A stretch of 6,606 nucleotides of DNA. Origin: Bordetella parapertussis. GTDB taxonomy: Bacteria; Pseudomonadota; Gammaproteobacteria; Burkholderiales; Burkholderiaceae_B. The stretch is from NCBI GenBank assembly GCA_945911685.1, contig CAMEAW010000157.1:1-6606 (forward strand), in the 5' to 3' direction. Below are positions 1-5,921 of this stretch, piece after piece; the first letter of the stretch is position 1, and every line of letters begins with the position of its first letter. Made by a program: the position numbers and the translations under genes. Below the pieces are notes generated by a model. The model saw only the letters and a program-made list of their open reading frames with translations, searched no databases and had not been told where the DNA came from.

Positions 1-756
1 ACCCGTTCCGATGTCGCCGGCGTAAAGTGGATGATCGGACGCAAACACGCCGTGGCGACGAAAGCCAATCACAACTGGAATATTGTGTTTTTCAGCGGCT
101 GCGCGCAGCGCCGCACGTTGCTCATCGGTTGCAAATTCGCCACCCGCCAGGAGCAAGGGGCGTTCTGCCTTTGCTAACAGTTCTAATACACGCTGTATCG
201 CCTTGGGCGTTGGCGCACTACTCGCAACCACAGAGGCACGTGCCTTCACATCGGGTAGCTCGATCGGCAAAATATCTTCAGGCAAAGAAATCACCACGGG
301 GCCTGGTGTACCACTCATCGCCACCGAGAAAGCACGCGCCATGACTTCAGGCACACGCGTCGGATCATTGATTTCGTAAACCCATTTTGCAATGCTGCCA
401 AACATTTTTGAGTAATCGATTTCTTGAAAACTATCTCGCCCCACGTGCTGGCGCTCGCCCTGACCAATCATCAAGATTAACGGCGTACCGTCTTGTTGCG
501 CGCTATGCACTGCAATCGAGGCGTTGGTCGCACCGGGCCCGCGACTCACCATAAACACGCCGGGCCGACCTGTCAGTCGACCATCGGCCATTGCCATAAA
601 GCCTGCCGAGCTCTCGTGCCGCGCAGTGATGGTATCGATCTTGCTCGCGCCTAAGGCGTCAAGCAAGGGCAAGAAGCTCTCACCGGGTACACAAAATACT
701 CTGTCAACTCCATTGGCTTCTAAAAAAGATACTAACTGCTGTCCGGTCGTCTGCAT
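1..756 (-). CDS. ThDP-dependent acetolactate-synthase-like enzyme, N-terminal part (3' end outside window)
   Basis: Reading the minus strand from ATG at 756 gives 252 codons open to the window edge, so the C-terminal half is missing. Residues 1-165 match the N-terminal pyrimidine-binding domain of ThDP enzymes. Visible motifs are FCVPGES (residues 21-27), ARHESSAGFMA with the cofactor-activating glutamate at E48, SRGPGATN (71-78), FQEID (110-114) and GTPGPVVISLPEDI (149-162). From about residue 186 the central Rossmann-like domain begins. The C-terminal domain with the GDG diphosphate-binding motif is not in the window. In this superfamily (acetolactate synthase, glyoxylate carboligase, sulfoacetaldehyde acetyltransferase, benzoylformate decarboxylase) the N-terminal half does not fix the substrate, so no symbol is given. 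The start is supported by GGAG six bases upstream and an in-frame TGA eight codons upstream. The enzyme is presumably cytoplasmic. It lies 99 bp downstream of the Bug gene and could be cotranscribed with it. Family call is firm; exact reaction is unknown. Confidence 0.92.
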   Translation of the reverse strand, partial: MQTTGQQLVSFLEANGVDRVFCVPGESFLPLLDALGASKIDTITARHESSAGFMAMADGRLTGRPGVFMVSRGPGATNASIAVHSAQQDGTPLILMIGQGERQHVGRDSFQEIDYSKMFGSIAKWVYEINDPTRVPEVMARAFSVAMSGTPGPVVISLPEDILPIELPDVKARASVVASSAPTPKAIQRVLELLAKAERPLLLAGGEFATDEQRAALRAAAEKHNIPVVIGFRRHGVFASDHPLYAGDIGTG

Positions 757-762
757 AATATT

Positions 763-766
763 CTCC
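763..766 (-). promoter_or_regulatory. Ribosome binding site of the ThDP enzyme gene
   Basis: On the minus strand GGAG sits six bases before the ATG at 756. This is a good Shine-Dalgarno match and fixes the start of the partial ThDP enzyme. Confidence 0.7.
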
Positions 767-823
767 AATAAACGTCTTCAGCATGCTTGTCATGGCGCTA
801 ATGAGATACATCGGTCATAAGGC

Positions 824-848
824 GTACCTTTAACGAGATGTACCTTTA
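824..848. repeat. Tandem pair of 9-bp direct repeats (GTACCTTTA)
   Basis: GTACCTTTA occurs at 824-832 and again at 840-848, a 16-bp period with a 7-bp spacer. The pair lies just after the stop codon of the Bug gene and about 70-90 bp upstream of the ThDP gene start. Two equally oriented half-sites could be an operator, but the period is not an exact two helical turns (about 21 bp). No strong promoter hexamers flank it. The repeat itself is plain in the sequence; its role is unknown. Confidence 0.5.
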
Positions 849-855
849 CCCAGCG

Positions 856-1818
856 CTACTCAGCAGTGATTCCTAACTTTTTAATCAAGGCTGCCCAATA
901 CCGCGTCTCGGTATCAATAAAGAGAGCTGTCGAGGCCGGTGTCGAATTTGAGAGTGGTTCAAAACCCAATTCGATGAAACGGGCAAAACTTGCAGGCATT
1001 GCGATCACGCGATTAATCGCTTTATTCAAGATCTGAATGATTTCTGGAGAGGTGCCTGCTGGGACCAAAATGACGCCCCAAGTCGAGGTCACAAACCCAG
1101 GGACTCCTGCCTCAATCGCAGTGGGCACCTTTGGTAATAGTGGCGAGCGTTTTGCTGACACGACGGCTAAAGCCTTCAACGCGCCTGACTCAATGTACTG
1201 CGACGCACTCGAGATCGAACCAAAGTGAAATTGAGTGCGGCCTGCCAACAAATCCACTAAGGCCGGTCCTTCGCCGCGATACGGCACATGCGTCACCGTC
1301 AAACCGGTTTCAATGCGAAACTGCTCAGCATGTAAATGCATGGCACTGCCGACCCCCGCTGAGCCATACGAAAGAGGCCCTTTCGCTTTTGCATAAGCTA
1401 CAAACTCTGCCAGATTTGCAGCGGGGATAGACGGGTGCATCAAGATCACCGGCGAGGAACTTACTACGTGCGCCACCGGAGCGAAGTCTCGCTTGGCGTC
1501 ATAACGCAGGTTTTTGTACAAACTTGGGTTCACTGCAAGGCCTACGGTAGTAAACAAAAGTGTGTAGCCATCGGCAGGACTACGCGCAACCTCTTCAGTA
1601 CCGATGGCCGTACCTGCACCCGCTTTATTTTCAACATAAACCGGCTGTTTAAGCTCGGTCGTGAGCCCGGTCGCCAACAGGCGTGCCGCGATATCCGTAT
1701 TGCCACCCGGGGCAAAAGGCACCACAAGACGGATTTGTTTAACAGGATAGTCGGCGGCTTGTACGGCCATACCGGCACAACACAAGAGAAAGAGCGACAC
1801 GAACCGTTGCTTGAACAT
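856..1818 (-). CDS. Bug/TctC-family periplasmic solute-binding protein (tripartite tricarboxylate transporter receptor)
   Basis: This encodes a 320-residue secreted binding protein, the usual length for the Bug family. Members capture carboxylates and other small molecules in the periplasm and may pass them to a TctA/TctB membrane pair. The N-terminus MFKQRF, a hydrophobic core, and an AVQA/AD junction form a typical Sec signal peptide of about 21 residues. The mature protein starts with YPVKQIRLVVPFAPGGNTD, containing the family's ligand-loop signature. Further family motifs are ENKAGAGTAIG, SPADGYTLLF, YGSAGVGSAMHL, VPYRGEGPALVDLLAGR and KVPTAIEAGVPGF. A longer reading from ATG at 1833 is possible, but it would place the Shine-Dalgarno inside the gene, so ATG at 1818 is preferred. 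No TctA/TctB gene is visible, which is common because many Bug genes are orphans. Ligand cannot be read from the sequence; the downstream ThDP enzyme hints at a carboxylate or 2-oxo acid. Confidence 0.95.
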   Translation of the reverse strand: MFKQRFVSLFLLCCAGMAVQAADYPVKQIRLVVPFAPGGNTDIAARLLATGLTTELKQPVYVENKAGAGTAIGTEEVARSPADGYTLLFTTVGLAVNPSLYKNLRYDAKRDFAPVAHVVSSSPVILMHPSIPAANLAEFVAYAKAKGPLSYGSAGVGSAMHLHAEQFRIETGLTVTHVPYRGEGPALVDLLAGRTQFHFGSISSASQYIESGALKALAVVSAKRSPLLPKVPTAIEAGVPGFVTSTWGVILVPAGTSPEIIQILNKAINRVIAMPASFARFIELGFEPLSNSTPASTALFIDTETRYWAALIKKLGITAE

Positions 1819-1826
1819 AATGAGCG

Positions 1827-1831
1827 TCTCC
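1827..1831 (-). promoter_or_regulatory. Ribosome binding site that decides the Bug gene start
   Basis: Minus-strand GGAGA lies eight bases before ATG 1818, which is ideal spacing. The upstream in-frame ATG at 1833 overlaps this site and is preceded only by an A/T-rich stretch without a Shine-Dalgarno. The start at 1818 also gives a clean signal peptide. Confidence 0.75.
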
Positions 1832-1856
1832 ATTTTTTATTTTTTCGATTAGTCAG

Positions 1857-1886
1857 AGTCTAACTTGTTTGCAAGGCTTACCTCAA
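1857..1886 (-). promoter_or_regulatory. Candidate sigma-70 promoter for the Bug gene
   Basis: On the minus strand TTGAGG (1881-1886) is followed after 18 bases by TAGACT (1857-1862). Each hexamer matches the sigma-70 consensus at four of six positions. The implied transcript start near 1850 would give a leader of about 30 bases, ending with the GGAGA ribosome site. The match is modest, so this is only a candidate. Confidence 0.3.
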
Positions 1887-1965
1887 ACCGTACTGTCGAG
1901 GCGAGCTTCAGCTAATATATCTAACAACAAAATACCGCCCGTCAGACAACCGAAGTGAGACACCA

Positions 1966-3639
1966 TTGAACCCACCCATCGTCGTGCCCCGCCCCGCTGC
2001 CACCGTGATCCTCGCACGCGACACCAGTGACGGCATTGAAGTATTTATGATGCAGCGCACAACGGAGGTTGCCTTTGCCAAGGGGATGCATGTTTTCCCG
2101 GGCGGCGGACTCGACCCGACCGACCATCACGATGAGATCGCCTCGCTCTGTGTCGGCTTAACCGATGATCTAGCTAGCAGCACGCTTGGGATCGAGCAAG
2201 GTGGGCTCGCTTACTGGATCGCAGCCATTCGCGAGTGTTTTGAAGAGTCAGGGCTTTTGCTCGGCTATCGACACGATGATGAGTTGGTGCAACTCAACGA
2301 ACACGAAGCAATGCGTCTGTCTGACCTGCGAACCGCACTCGCTGAAAATAAAATCACCTTTGTGGATGTACTCAAAGCCGAGCAATTTCGTGTAGCGACT
2401 GACAAAATCGCCTACTTCAGCCATTGGATCACGATGCCTGGGCGACCCAAGCGTTACGACACCCGTTTTTTTGTGGCGCAGGCGCCGGTCGGTCAAACCG
2501 CAAAACAAGATGACTACGAGACCGTTGGGCAGAGATGGGTGCGCCCCGCCGATGCGATCGAAAAAAGTCGCGTAGGTGAAATCGATTTGATGTTTCCAAC
2601 GATCAAGACTCTCGAGAGCCTTTCGCGTTTTGCCACCGTGCAAGAGCTGCTCGACCACGCGCGCGAACCAAAGCCCAAGCAACTCATGACGCCTCGCACG
2701 GGCATGGGAAGAAACGGCCAGCCTGAAATACTTGTTGCGAGCGATTACGCCTACGCCGAAATCGGTAAAATCGACCCGCAAGGTGCGGGCACTGCAAAAG
2801 CATATATTGAACCTGGCGTCCCGGTCGAGATTGCACCGAACGTACTGCGCCTTACCGCACCCAACCCAGGCATGATGACGGGTCCAGGCACAAACTCTTA
2901 TCTCATCGGCAATCAAGACACGGGCGTGGCAGTCATCGACCCGGGGCCACCTCTTACCGAGCATATCGACGCCCTGATAAAAGCCGCACGCGGGCCCATT
3001 AAATGGATTCTTTGCACGCACACGCATCTTGACCACTCACCTGCAGCGCTTGAACTGAAGGCGCGAACAGGTGCAATATTGTTTGGCATGCCCCCTCCAC
3101 CCTACCCGAATCAAGACCAAACCTTTGTACCTGATGTTGTTGTGAGTCATCAACAAAGGCTGCAAGTTGCAGGCGCAGACCTGCGCGTGATCCACGTGCC
3201 TGGGCACGCCTCAAATCAAGTCTGTTACCTGCACGAAACAGAACACTTGATGTTTACGGGTGACCATCTTATGCAAGGCTCAACCGTCGTCATTAGCCCA
3301 CCAGACGGCAACATGGCGACATACCTCGCGTCATTGCGCCTGCTGCTAGACGAACAGATTGATTTTCTGGCACCAGGGCACGGCTTCTTGATGGACAAGC
3401 CTAACAATGCGGTAGAGCGCGTGTTGATTCATCGCCAAGATCGTGAGAATAAAGTCGTGGCTGCGCTGAAAACCTTTGGGCAGCCCGTGACGCTTGAAGA
3501 GCTCGTGCCAGTTGCTTATAAAGACACAGCAGAAAAATTGCATAAAGTTGCGATGCGCTCGCTGTTTGCTCATCTGCAAAAGCTCGTTGAAGAACAGCGT
3601 GTTACGTATGCAAACAATCGTTGGCAACTGACGCGTTAA
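1966..3639 (+). CDS. NUDIX hydrolase / metallo-beta-lactamase-fold / winged-helix fusion protein
   Basis: This 557-residue protein has three parts. Residues about 8-215 are a NUDIX domain: FPGGGLDP (44-51) begins the NUDIX box, an insertion of about 30 residues follows, and RECFEESG (89-96) supplies the catalytic REx2EExG half. Such an extended box is known in NUDT19-like CoA/nucleotide diphosphatases. Residues about 285-480 are a metallo-beta-lactamase domain with a full dinuclear metal set: H352, H354, D356 and H357 in THTHLDH, H414 in VPGH, D433 in TGDH and H472 in APGHG. Residues about 505-557 resemble the winged-helix tail of LACTB2-type MBL proteins, some of which are ribonucleases. No signal peptide or membrane segment is seen, so it is probably cytoplasmic. 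The start is TTG with a GAGA-type ribosome site 5 bases upstream; no upstream in-frame ATG or GTG is seen and the NUDIX fold begins at residue 8. It stands alone between divergent and convergent neighbours. Substrates are unknown; hydrolase activity in both domains is inferred from intact motifs. Confidence 0.92.
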   Translation: MNPPIVVPRPAATVILARDTSDGIEVFMMQRTTEVAFAKGMHVFPGGGLDPTDHHDEIASLCVGLTDDLASSTLGIEQGGLAYWIAAIRECFEESGLLLGYRHDDELVQLNEHEAMRLSDLRTALAENKITFVDVLKAEQFRVATDKIAYFSHWITMPGRPKRYDTRFFVAQAPVGQTAKQDDYETVGQRWVRPADAIEKSRVGEIDLMFPTIKTLESLSRFATVQELLDHAREPKPKQLMTPRTGMGRNGQPEILVASDYAYAEIGKIDPQGAGTAKAYIEPGVPVEIAPNVLRLTAPNPGMMTGPGTNSYLIGNQDTGVAVIDPGPPLTEHIDALIKAARGPIKWILCTHTHLDHSPAALELKARTGAILFGMPPPPYPNQDQTFVPDVVVSHQQRLQVAGADLRVIHVPGHASNQVCYLHETEHLMFTGDHLMQGSTVVISPPDGNMATYLASLRLLLDEQIDFLAPGHGFLMDKPNNAVERVLIHRQDRENKVVAALKTFGQPVTLEELVPVAYKDTAEKLHKVAMRSLFAHLQKLVEEQRVTYANNRWQLTR

Positions 3640-3644
3640 CCTGA

Positions 3645-3673
3645 GCATCACTAGAGCAGTGTGAGTGCATTTT
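3645..3673 (+). terminator. Weak candidate intrinsic terminator after the NUDIX-MBL gene
   Basis: GCATCAC (3645-3651) can pair with GTGAGTGC (3661-3668) with one bulged G, giving a seven-pair stem and nine-base loop. It is followed by A and four Ts. It begins six bases after the stop codon, which is the right place, but the stem is not GC-rich and the T tract is short. Confidence 0.3.
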
Positions 3674-3724
3674 AAAAATATCAGGCAATGCGTTGCAGGC
3701 CCGCACCAAGGCTCTGTCAGCGCA

Positions 3725-3743
3725 TTGAGCATTTAAAGCTCAA
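3725..3743. repeat. Short inverted repeat in the convergent gap
   Basis: TTGAGC (3725-3730) and GCTCAA (3738-3743) form a perfect six-pair stem around the seven-base loop ATTTAAA. It lies about 30 bases beyond the stop of the minus-strand vWA gene. There is no T tract on either side, so it is not a standard intrinsic terminator; it might still stabilise the 3' end of the operon transcript. Confidence 0.3.
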
Positions 3744-3772
3744 CACGTGCACGCTGGCACTAATGCTTATTG

Positions 3773-4780
3773 TTAAAGTATTCGTGCATCACGTCGCAGT
3801 GATAGAAAGCCAGCGATGAGTATCAGCAGCGCACCCAACGCTAAAAACAAAGCCGTCACCTCAGTGCTTTGGTGTTTCTCTAGGCGTATCGTGGTAGCGA
3901 GTGCCGCATAGACTTTTTTCAAGTCACTCGCATTTGTTGCACCGTAATAATCAGCCAAAGTGATGTCGGCAATTTTTTTAAGTACCGTCTCATCAAGCTT
4001 GACGCGCATCGACAAACCCTGCGCCTTTAACACCACACCTTCGGGTGTACCTACGCCCACGGTATAGACTCGCACGCCATGGTCAGCCGCAAGTTGGGCC
4101 ATCTTCAGCACATCAGGCCCCATGTTGCTTTGTCCATCTGAAATCAACACAATCGCAAGGGCTTTGTTTGACCCTGGCTCAAGCTTGATCTGAGTCGAGC
4201 CTTTTGGATCAGCGCCCAAGGGCTTGCCTGTATCTTTGGGTGGCGGACGATCTGCTTCAGTGAGAAGCTTTTCAACTTCGATACCCGAACCTGGCAATAA
4301 TTGCGCTAAAGCAATCAAGATGCCACTGCCCAAGGCAGAGCCAGTTTGCAAAGGTAAAGTTTCGATCGCCTGATAGAGTTCAGCACGACTCACTGTTGGG
4401 GCCTGCGCTACGGCAGCGGTACTTGCTACCGTGACGATCCCGACTTTGACCTGAGAGGGTTGTTCGGCAATAAACGTACGCACCGCTGCTTGAGCCGCTT
4501 CAATCCGACTCGGTTGTACATCGGTGGCTCGCATGCTTCCAGACGTATCAATTGCAAGCATCACCGTATCTAAGCGGCCAGGCAATAGCAACACCGCTCG
4601 CGGCCGTGCCAACGAAAATATGACAACGCTGATCCCACACAGCATCAACAAGGCATACACATGACGTGACCATTTTTGCGCACGACAAAGCCACGCATAG
4701 CCACCGATTAAAACGGGCAACCCGGCGAAGACCCACAACAGCGAGGGCCAAAGCAGCGTAAGTGAATTCAAAGAAAGCAT
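3773..4780 (-). CDS. Membrane-anchored vWA-domain protein (BatA-like)
   Basis: This 335-residue protein has the BatA-type layout. Two hydrophobic segments (about 8-30 and 41-60) are followed by a von Willebrand factor A domain (about 70-295) and a C-terminal membrane segment (about 308-326) ending in LRRDARIL. The metal-ion-dependent adhesion site is intact: D78, S80 and S82 in DTSGS, a likely threonine at T146 in QTGSAL, and D215 in ISDG. Between the last two motifs lies a long polar loop rich in Pro, Lys and Gly (about 163-205). The vWA domain probably faces the periplasm between membrane segments two and three. BatA-like proteins with MoxR ATPases are linked to envelope stress resistance or to assembly of other complexes, but the mechanism is poorly defined. 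ATG at 4780 comes four bases after the DUF58 stop, with TAGGT about ten bases upstream, indicating translational coupling. It is the last gene of the operon; no BatB or TPR-containing partner follows. Confidence 0.92.
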   Translation of the reverse strand: MLSLNSLTLLWPSLLWVFAGLPVLIGGYAWLCRAQKWSRHVYALLMLCGISVVIFSLARPRAVLLLPGRLDTVMLAIDTSGSMRATDVQPSRIEAAQAAVRTFIAEQPSQVKVGIVTVASTAAVAQAPTVSRAELYQAIETLPLQTGSALGSGILIALAQLLPGSGIEVEKLLTEADRPPPKDTGKPLGADPKGSTQIKLEPGSNKALAIVLISDGQSNMGPDVLKMAQLAADHGVRVYTVGVGTPEGVVLKAQGLSMRVKLDETVLKKIADITLADYYGATNASDLKKVYAALATTIRLEKHQSTEVTALFLALGALLILIAGFLSLRRDARIL

Positions 4781-4784
4781 AGCG

Positions 4785-5921
4785 CTAGTGACCTACCAAC
4801 GTGTTCGCGGTGGTGCTCGCTTGAACGCTTGCTGAAGTGCTTGCAGTCGCACCTGCCGCTAACTGACTTCGCCTTTTACGTAAGCGCGTAAAACGAACAA
4901 GCGCCTGATCAAGGGGTTCATCTGTTTGTAACTCTAGGCAATCAACCCCGGCATTTGCAAAATATTCACGTAACTGTTGCTCGCGAAGCACGGCCTGTTC
5001 AGCAAACCGCTGCCGAAAAGCCTTATCGTGCGAGTCAACAAAAATCTGCTCACCCGTCTCAGCATCTTGCATCACCAACAGGCCATTGTTAGGCAAAACC
5101 GTTTCAATCGGATCAAACAAGCGAATCGCAACAACCTCATGACGACGCGCCAATTGATTTAAGGCGCGATCCCAGCCAGGCTGACTTAAAAAATCAGACA
5201 ACACAAACACAGTTGAACGGCGCTTCAAGATCGACTGCGCATCAGTCAAAAGCTTACCTAAATCGGTTTCTTGCGTTTGCTTGACTGATTCGGCCTGTGT
5301 CATACGCTCTAGAAGATGCAACACCTGTCGTCTACCTGAGCGTGCAGGTATCACAATATTCGCGTGCCCTCCTTCACCGGTATACAGCAGCGCACCGATA
5401 CGATTGCCATGTTTTGTCAACAATCGTGACAACACACCAACACATTCAATCGCCAAAGTTCTTTTACTGATCACCCCAGAGCCAAAATCAACCGAGCCAG
5501 ATAAATCCATCAAAAACCACGCCGTCATTTCGCGATCTTCTTGATGCTCGCGCACATAAGGCGTTTGCATTCTGGCCGTCACGTTCCAGTCAATATGGCG
5601 AACGTCGTCGTGCGCTTGATACTCTCGCAAGTCGGCGAGCATCAAACCGGCTCCGCGAAACAGCGTGCGATAGTCGCCTTGCAGCTGGCCATCCAACCGA
5701 CGGATCACCGTCCACTCGAGTTGTCTGAGTAAGGCCTCAGCAGTTGGCACAACCGCAGAGTGCTCGGAGGCGCGCGCGGCGTCCGGTGATACAACGACGG
5801 GTAAACCAGAAGACCCTCCCAAAGACACACCAACAGGTGCACCAGTAGACAAGCTGCGAGCACGCTCAGCGCCCGGCCCGGTAACTGTGCGGCGCTTGAA
5901 ACGTTTAAGAAACGCGAACAT
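4785..5921 (-). CDS. DUF58 family protein (soluble type, vWA-like fold)
   Basis: From ATG at 5921 this encodes 378 residues. The DUF58 signature is clear: LREYQAHDDVRHIDWN at about 98-113, then a vWA-like segment with a MIDAS-type DLSGS (D139, S141, S143) and VLSDF near 240. Many DUF58 proteins carry two N-terminal membrane helices; none is evident here. Instead a basic start (MFAFLKRFKRR) leads into a Gly/Ser/Pro-rich linker to about residue 60. The last 25 or so residues are Ala/Ser/Thr-rich and look disordered. The reading frame extends upstream to TTG at 5972, but that would overlap the MoxR gene by 68 bp. ATG at 5921 overlaps MoxR by only 17 bp, typical of coupled genes, although its ribosome site is weak. 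DUF58 proteins are regularly encoded beside MoxR ATPases and are thought to be their partners; the molecular function is not established. Confidence 0.9.
   Translation of the reverse strand: MFAFLKRFKRRTVTGPGAERARSLSTGAPVGVSLGGSSGLPVVVSPDAARASEHSAVVPTAEALLRQLEWTVIRRLDGQLQGDYRTLFRGAGLMLADLREYQAHDDVRHIDWNVTARMQTPYVREHQEDREMTAWFLMDLSGSVDFGSGVISKRTLAIECVGVLSRLLTKHGNRIGALLYTGEGGHANIVIPARSGRRQVLHLLERMTQAESVKQTQETDLGKLLTDAQSILKRRSTVFVLSDFLSQPGWDRALNQLARRHEVVAIRLFDPIETVLPNNGLLVMQDAETGEQIFVDSHDKAFRQRFAEQAVLREQQLREYFANAGVDCLELQTDEPLDQALVRFTRLRKRRSQLAAGATASTSASVQASTTANTLVGH

Larger units (their letters stand above)
1819..1965. other. Divergent intergenic region between the Bug gene and the NUDIX-MBL gene
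   Basis: This roughly 147-bp stretch separates two genes transcribed away from each other and must hold the promoter(s) for the plus-strand gene unless that gene is read from elsewhere. On the plus strand, TAATAT at 1913-1918 is a possible -10 element, but no convincing -35 lies 16-18 bases upstream. A GAAGTGAGA stretch at 1952-1960 may serve as the ribosome site for the TTG start at 1966. I see no strong inverted repeat or riboswitch-like structure. Confidence 0.45.

Noticed and set aside
27..379. Two overlapping plus-strand frames near the left edge
   Set aside because: They are antisense to the ThDP enzyme, whose conserved motifs read cleanly through this stretch.
1435..1863. Plus-strand open frame of 142 codons opposite the Bug gene
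   Set aside because: It overlaps a clear Bug-family gene on the other strand and encodes no recognisable fold.
1890..1918. Full sigma-70 promoter for the NUDIX-MBL gene using TAATAT as -10
   Set aside because: The -10 is plausible, but no -35 hexamer at 16-18 bp spacing matches the consensus, so only the element is mentioned.
2248..3036. Long minus-strand open frame (262 codons) opposite the NUDIX-MBL gene
   Set aside because: It lies wholly inside a gene with clear domain motifs, has no recognisable domain, and is rich in Arg, His and Cys as expected of an antisense shadow.
3346..3732. Minus-strand frame of 128 codons across the end of the NUDIX-MBL gene and the convergent gap
   Set aside because: Most of it is antisense to the winged-helix region, and no family motif is seen.
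3744..3761. GTGC/GCAC short inverted repeat near the vWA stop as a terminator
   Set aside because: The stem is only four pairs and no T tract follows on either strand.
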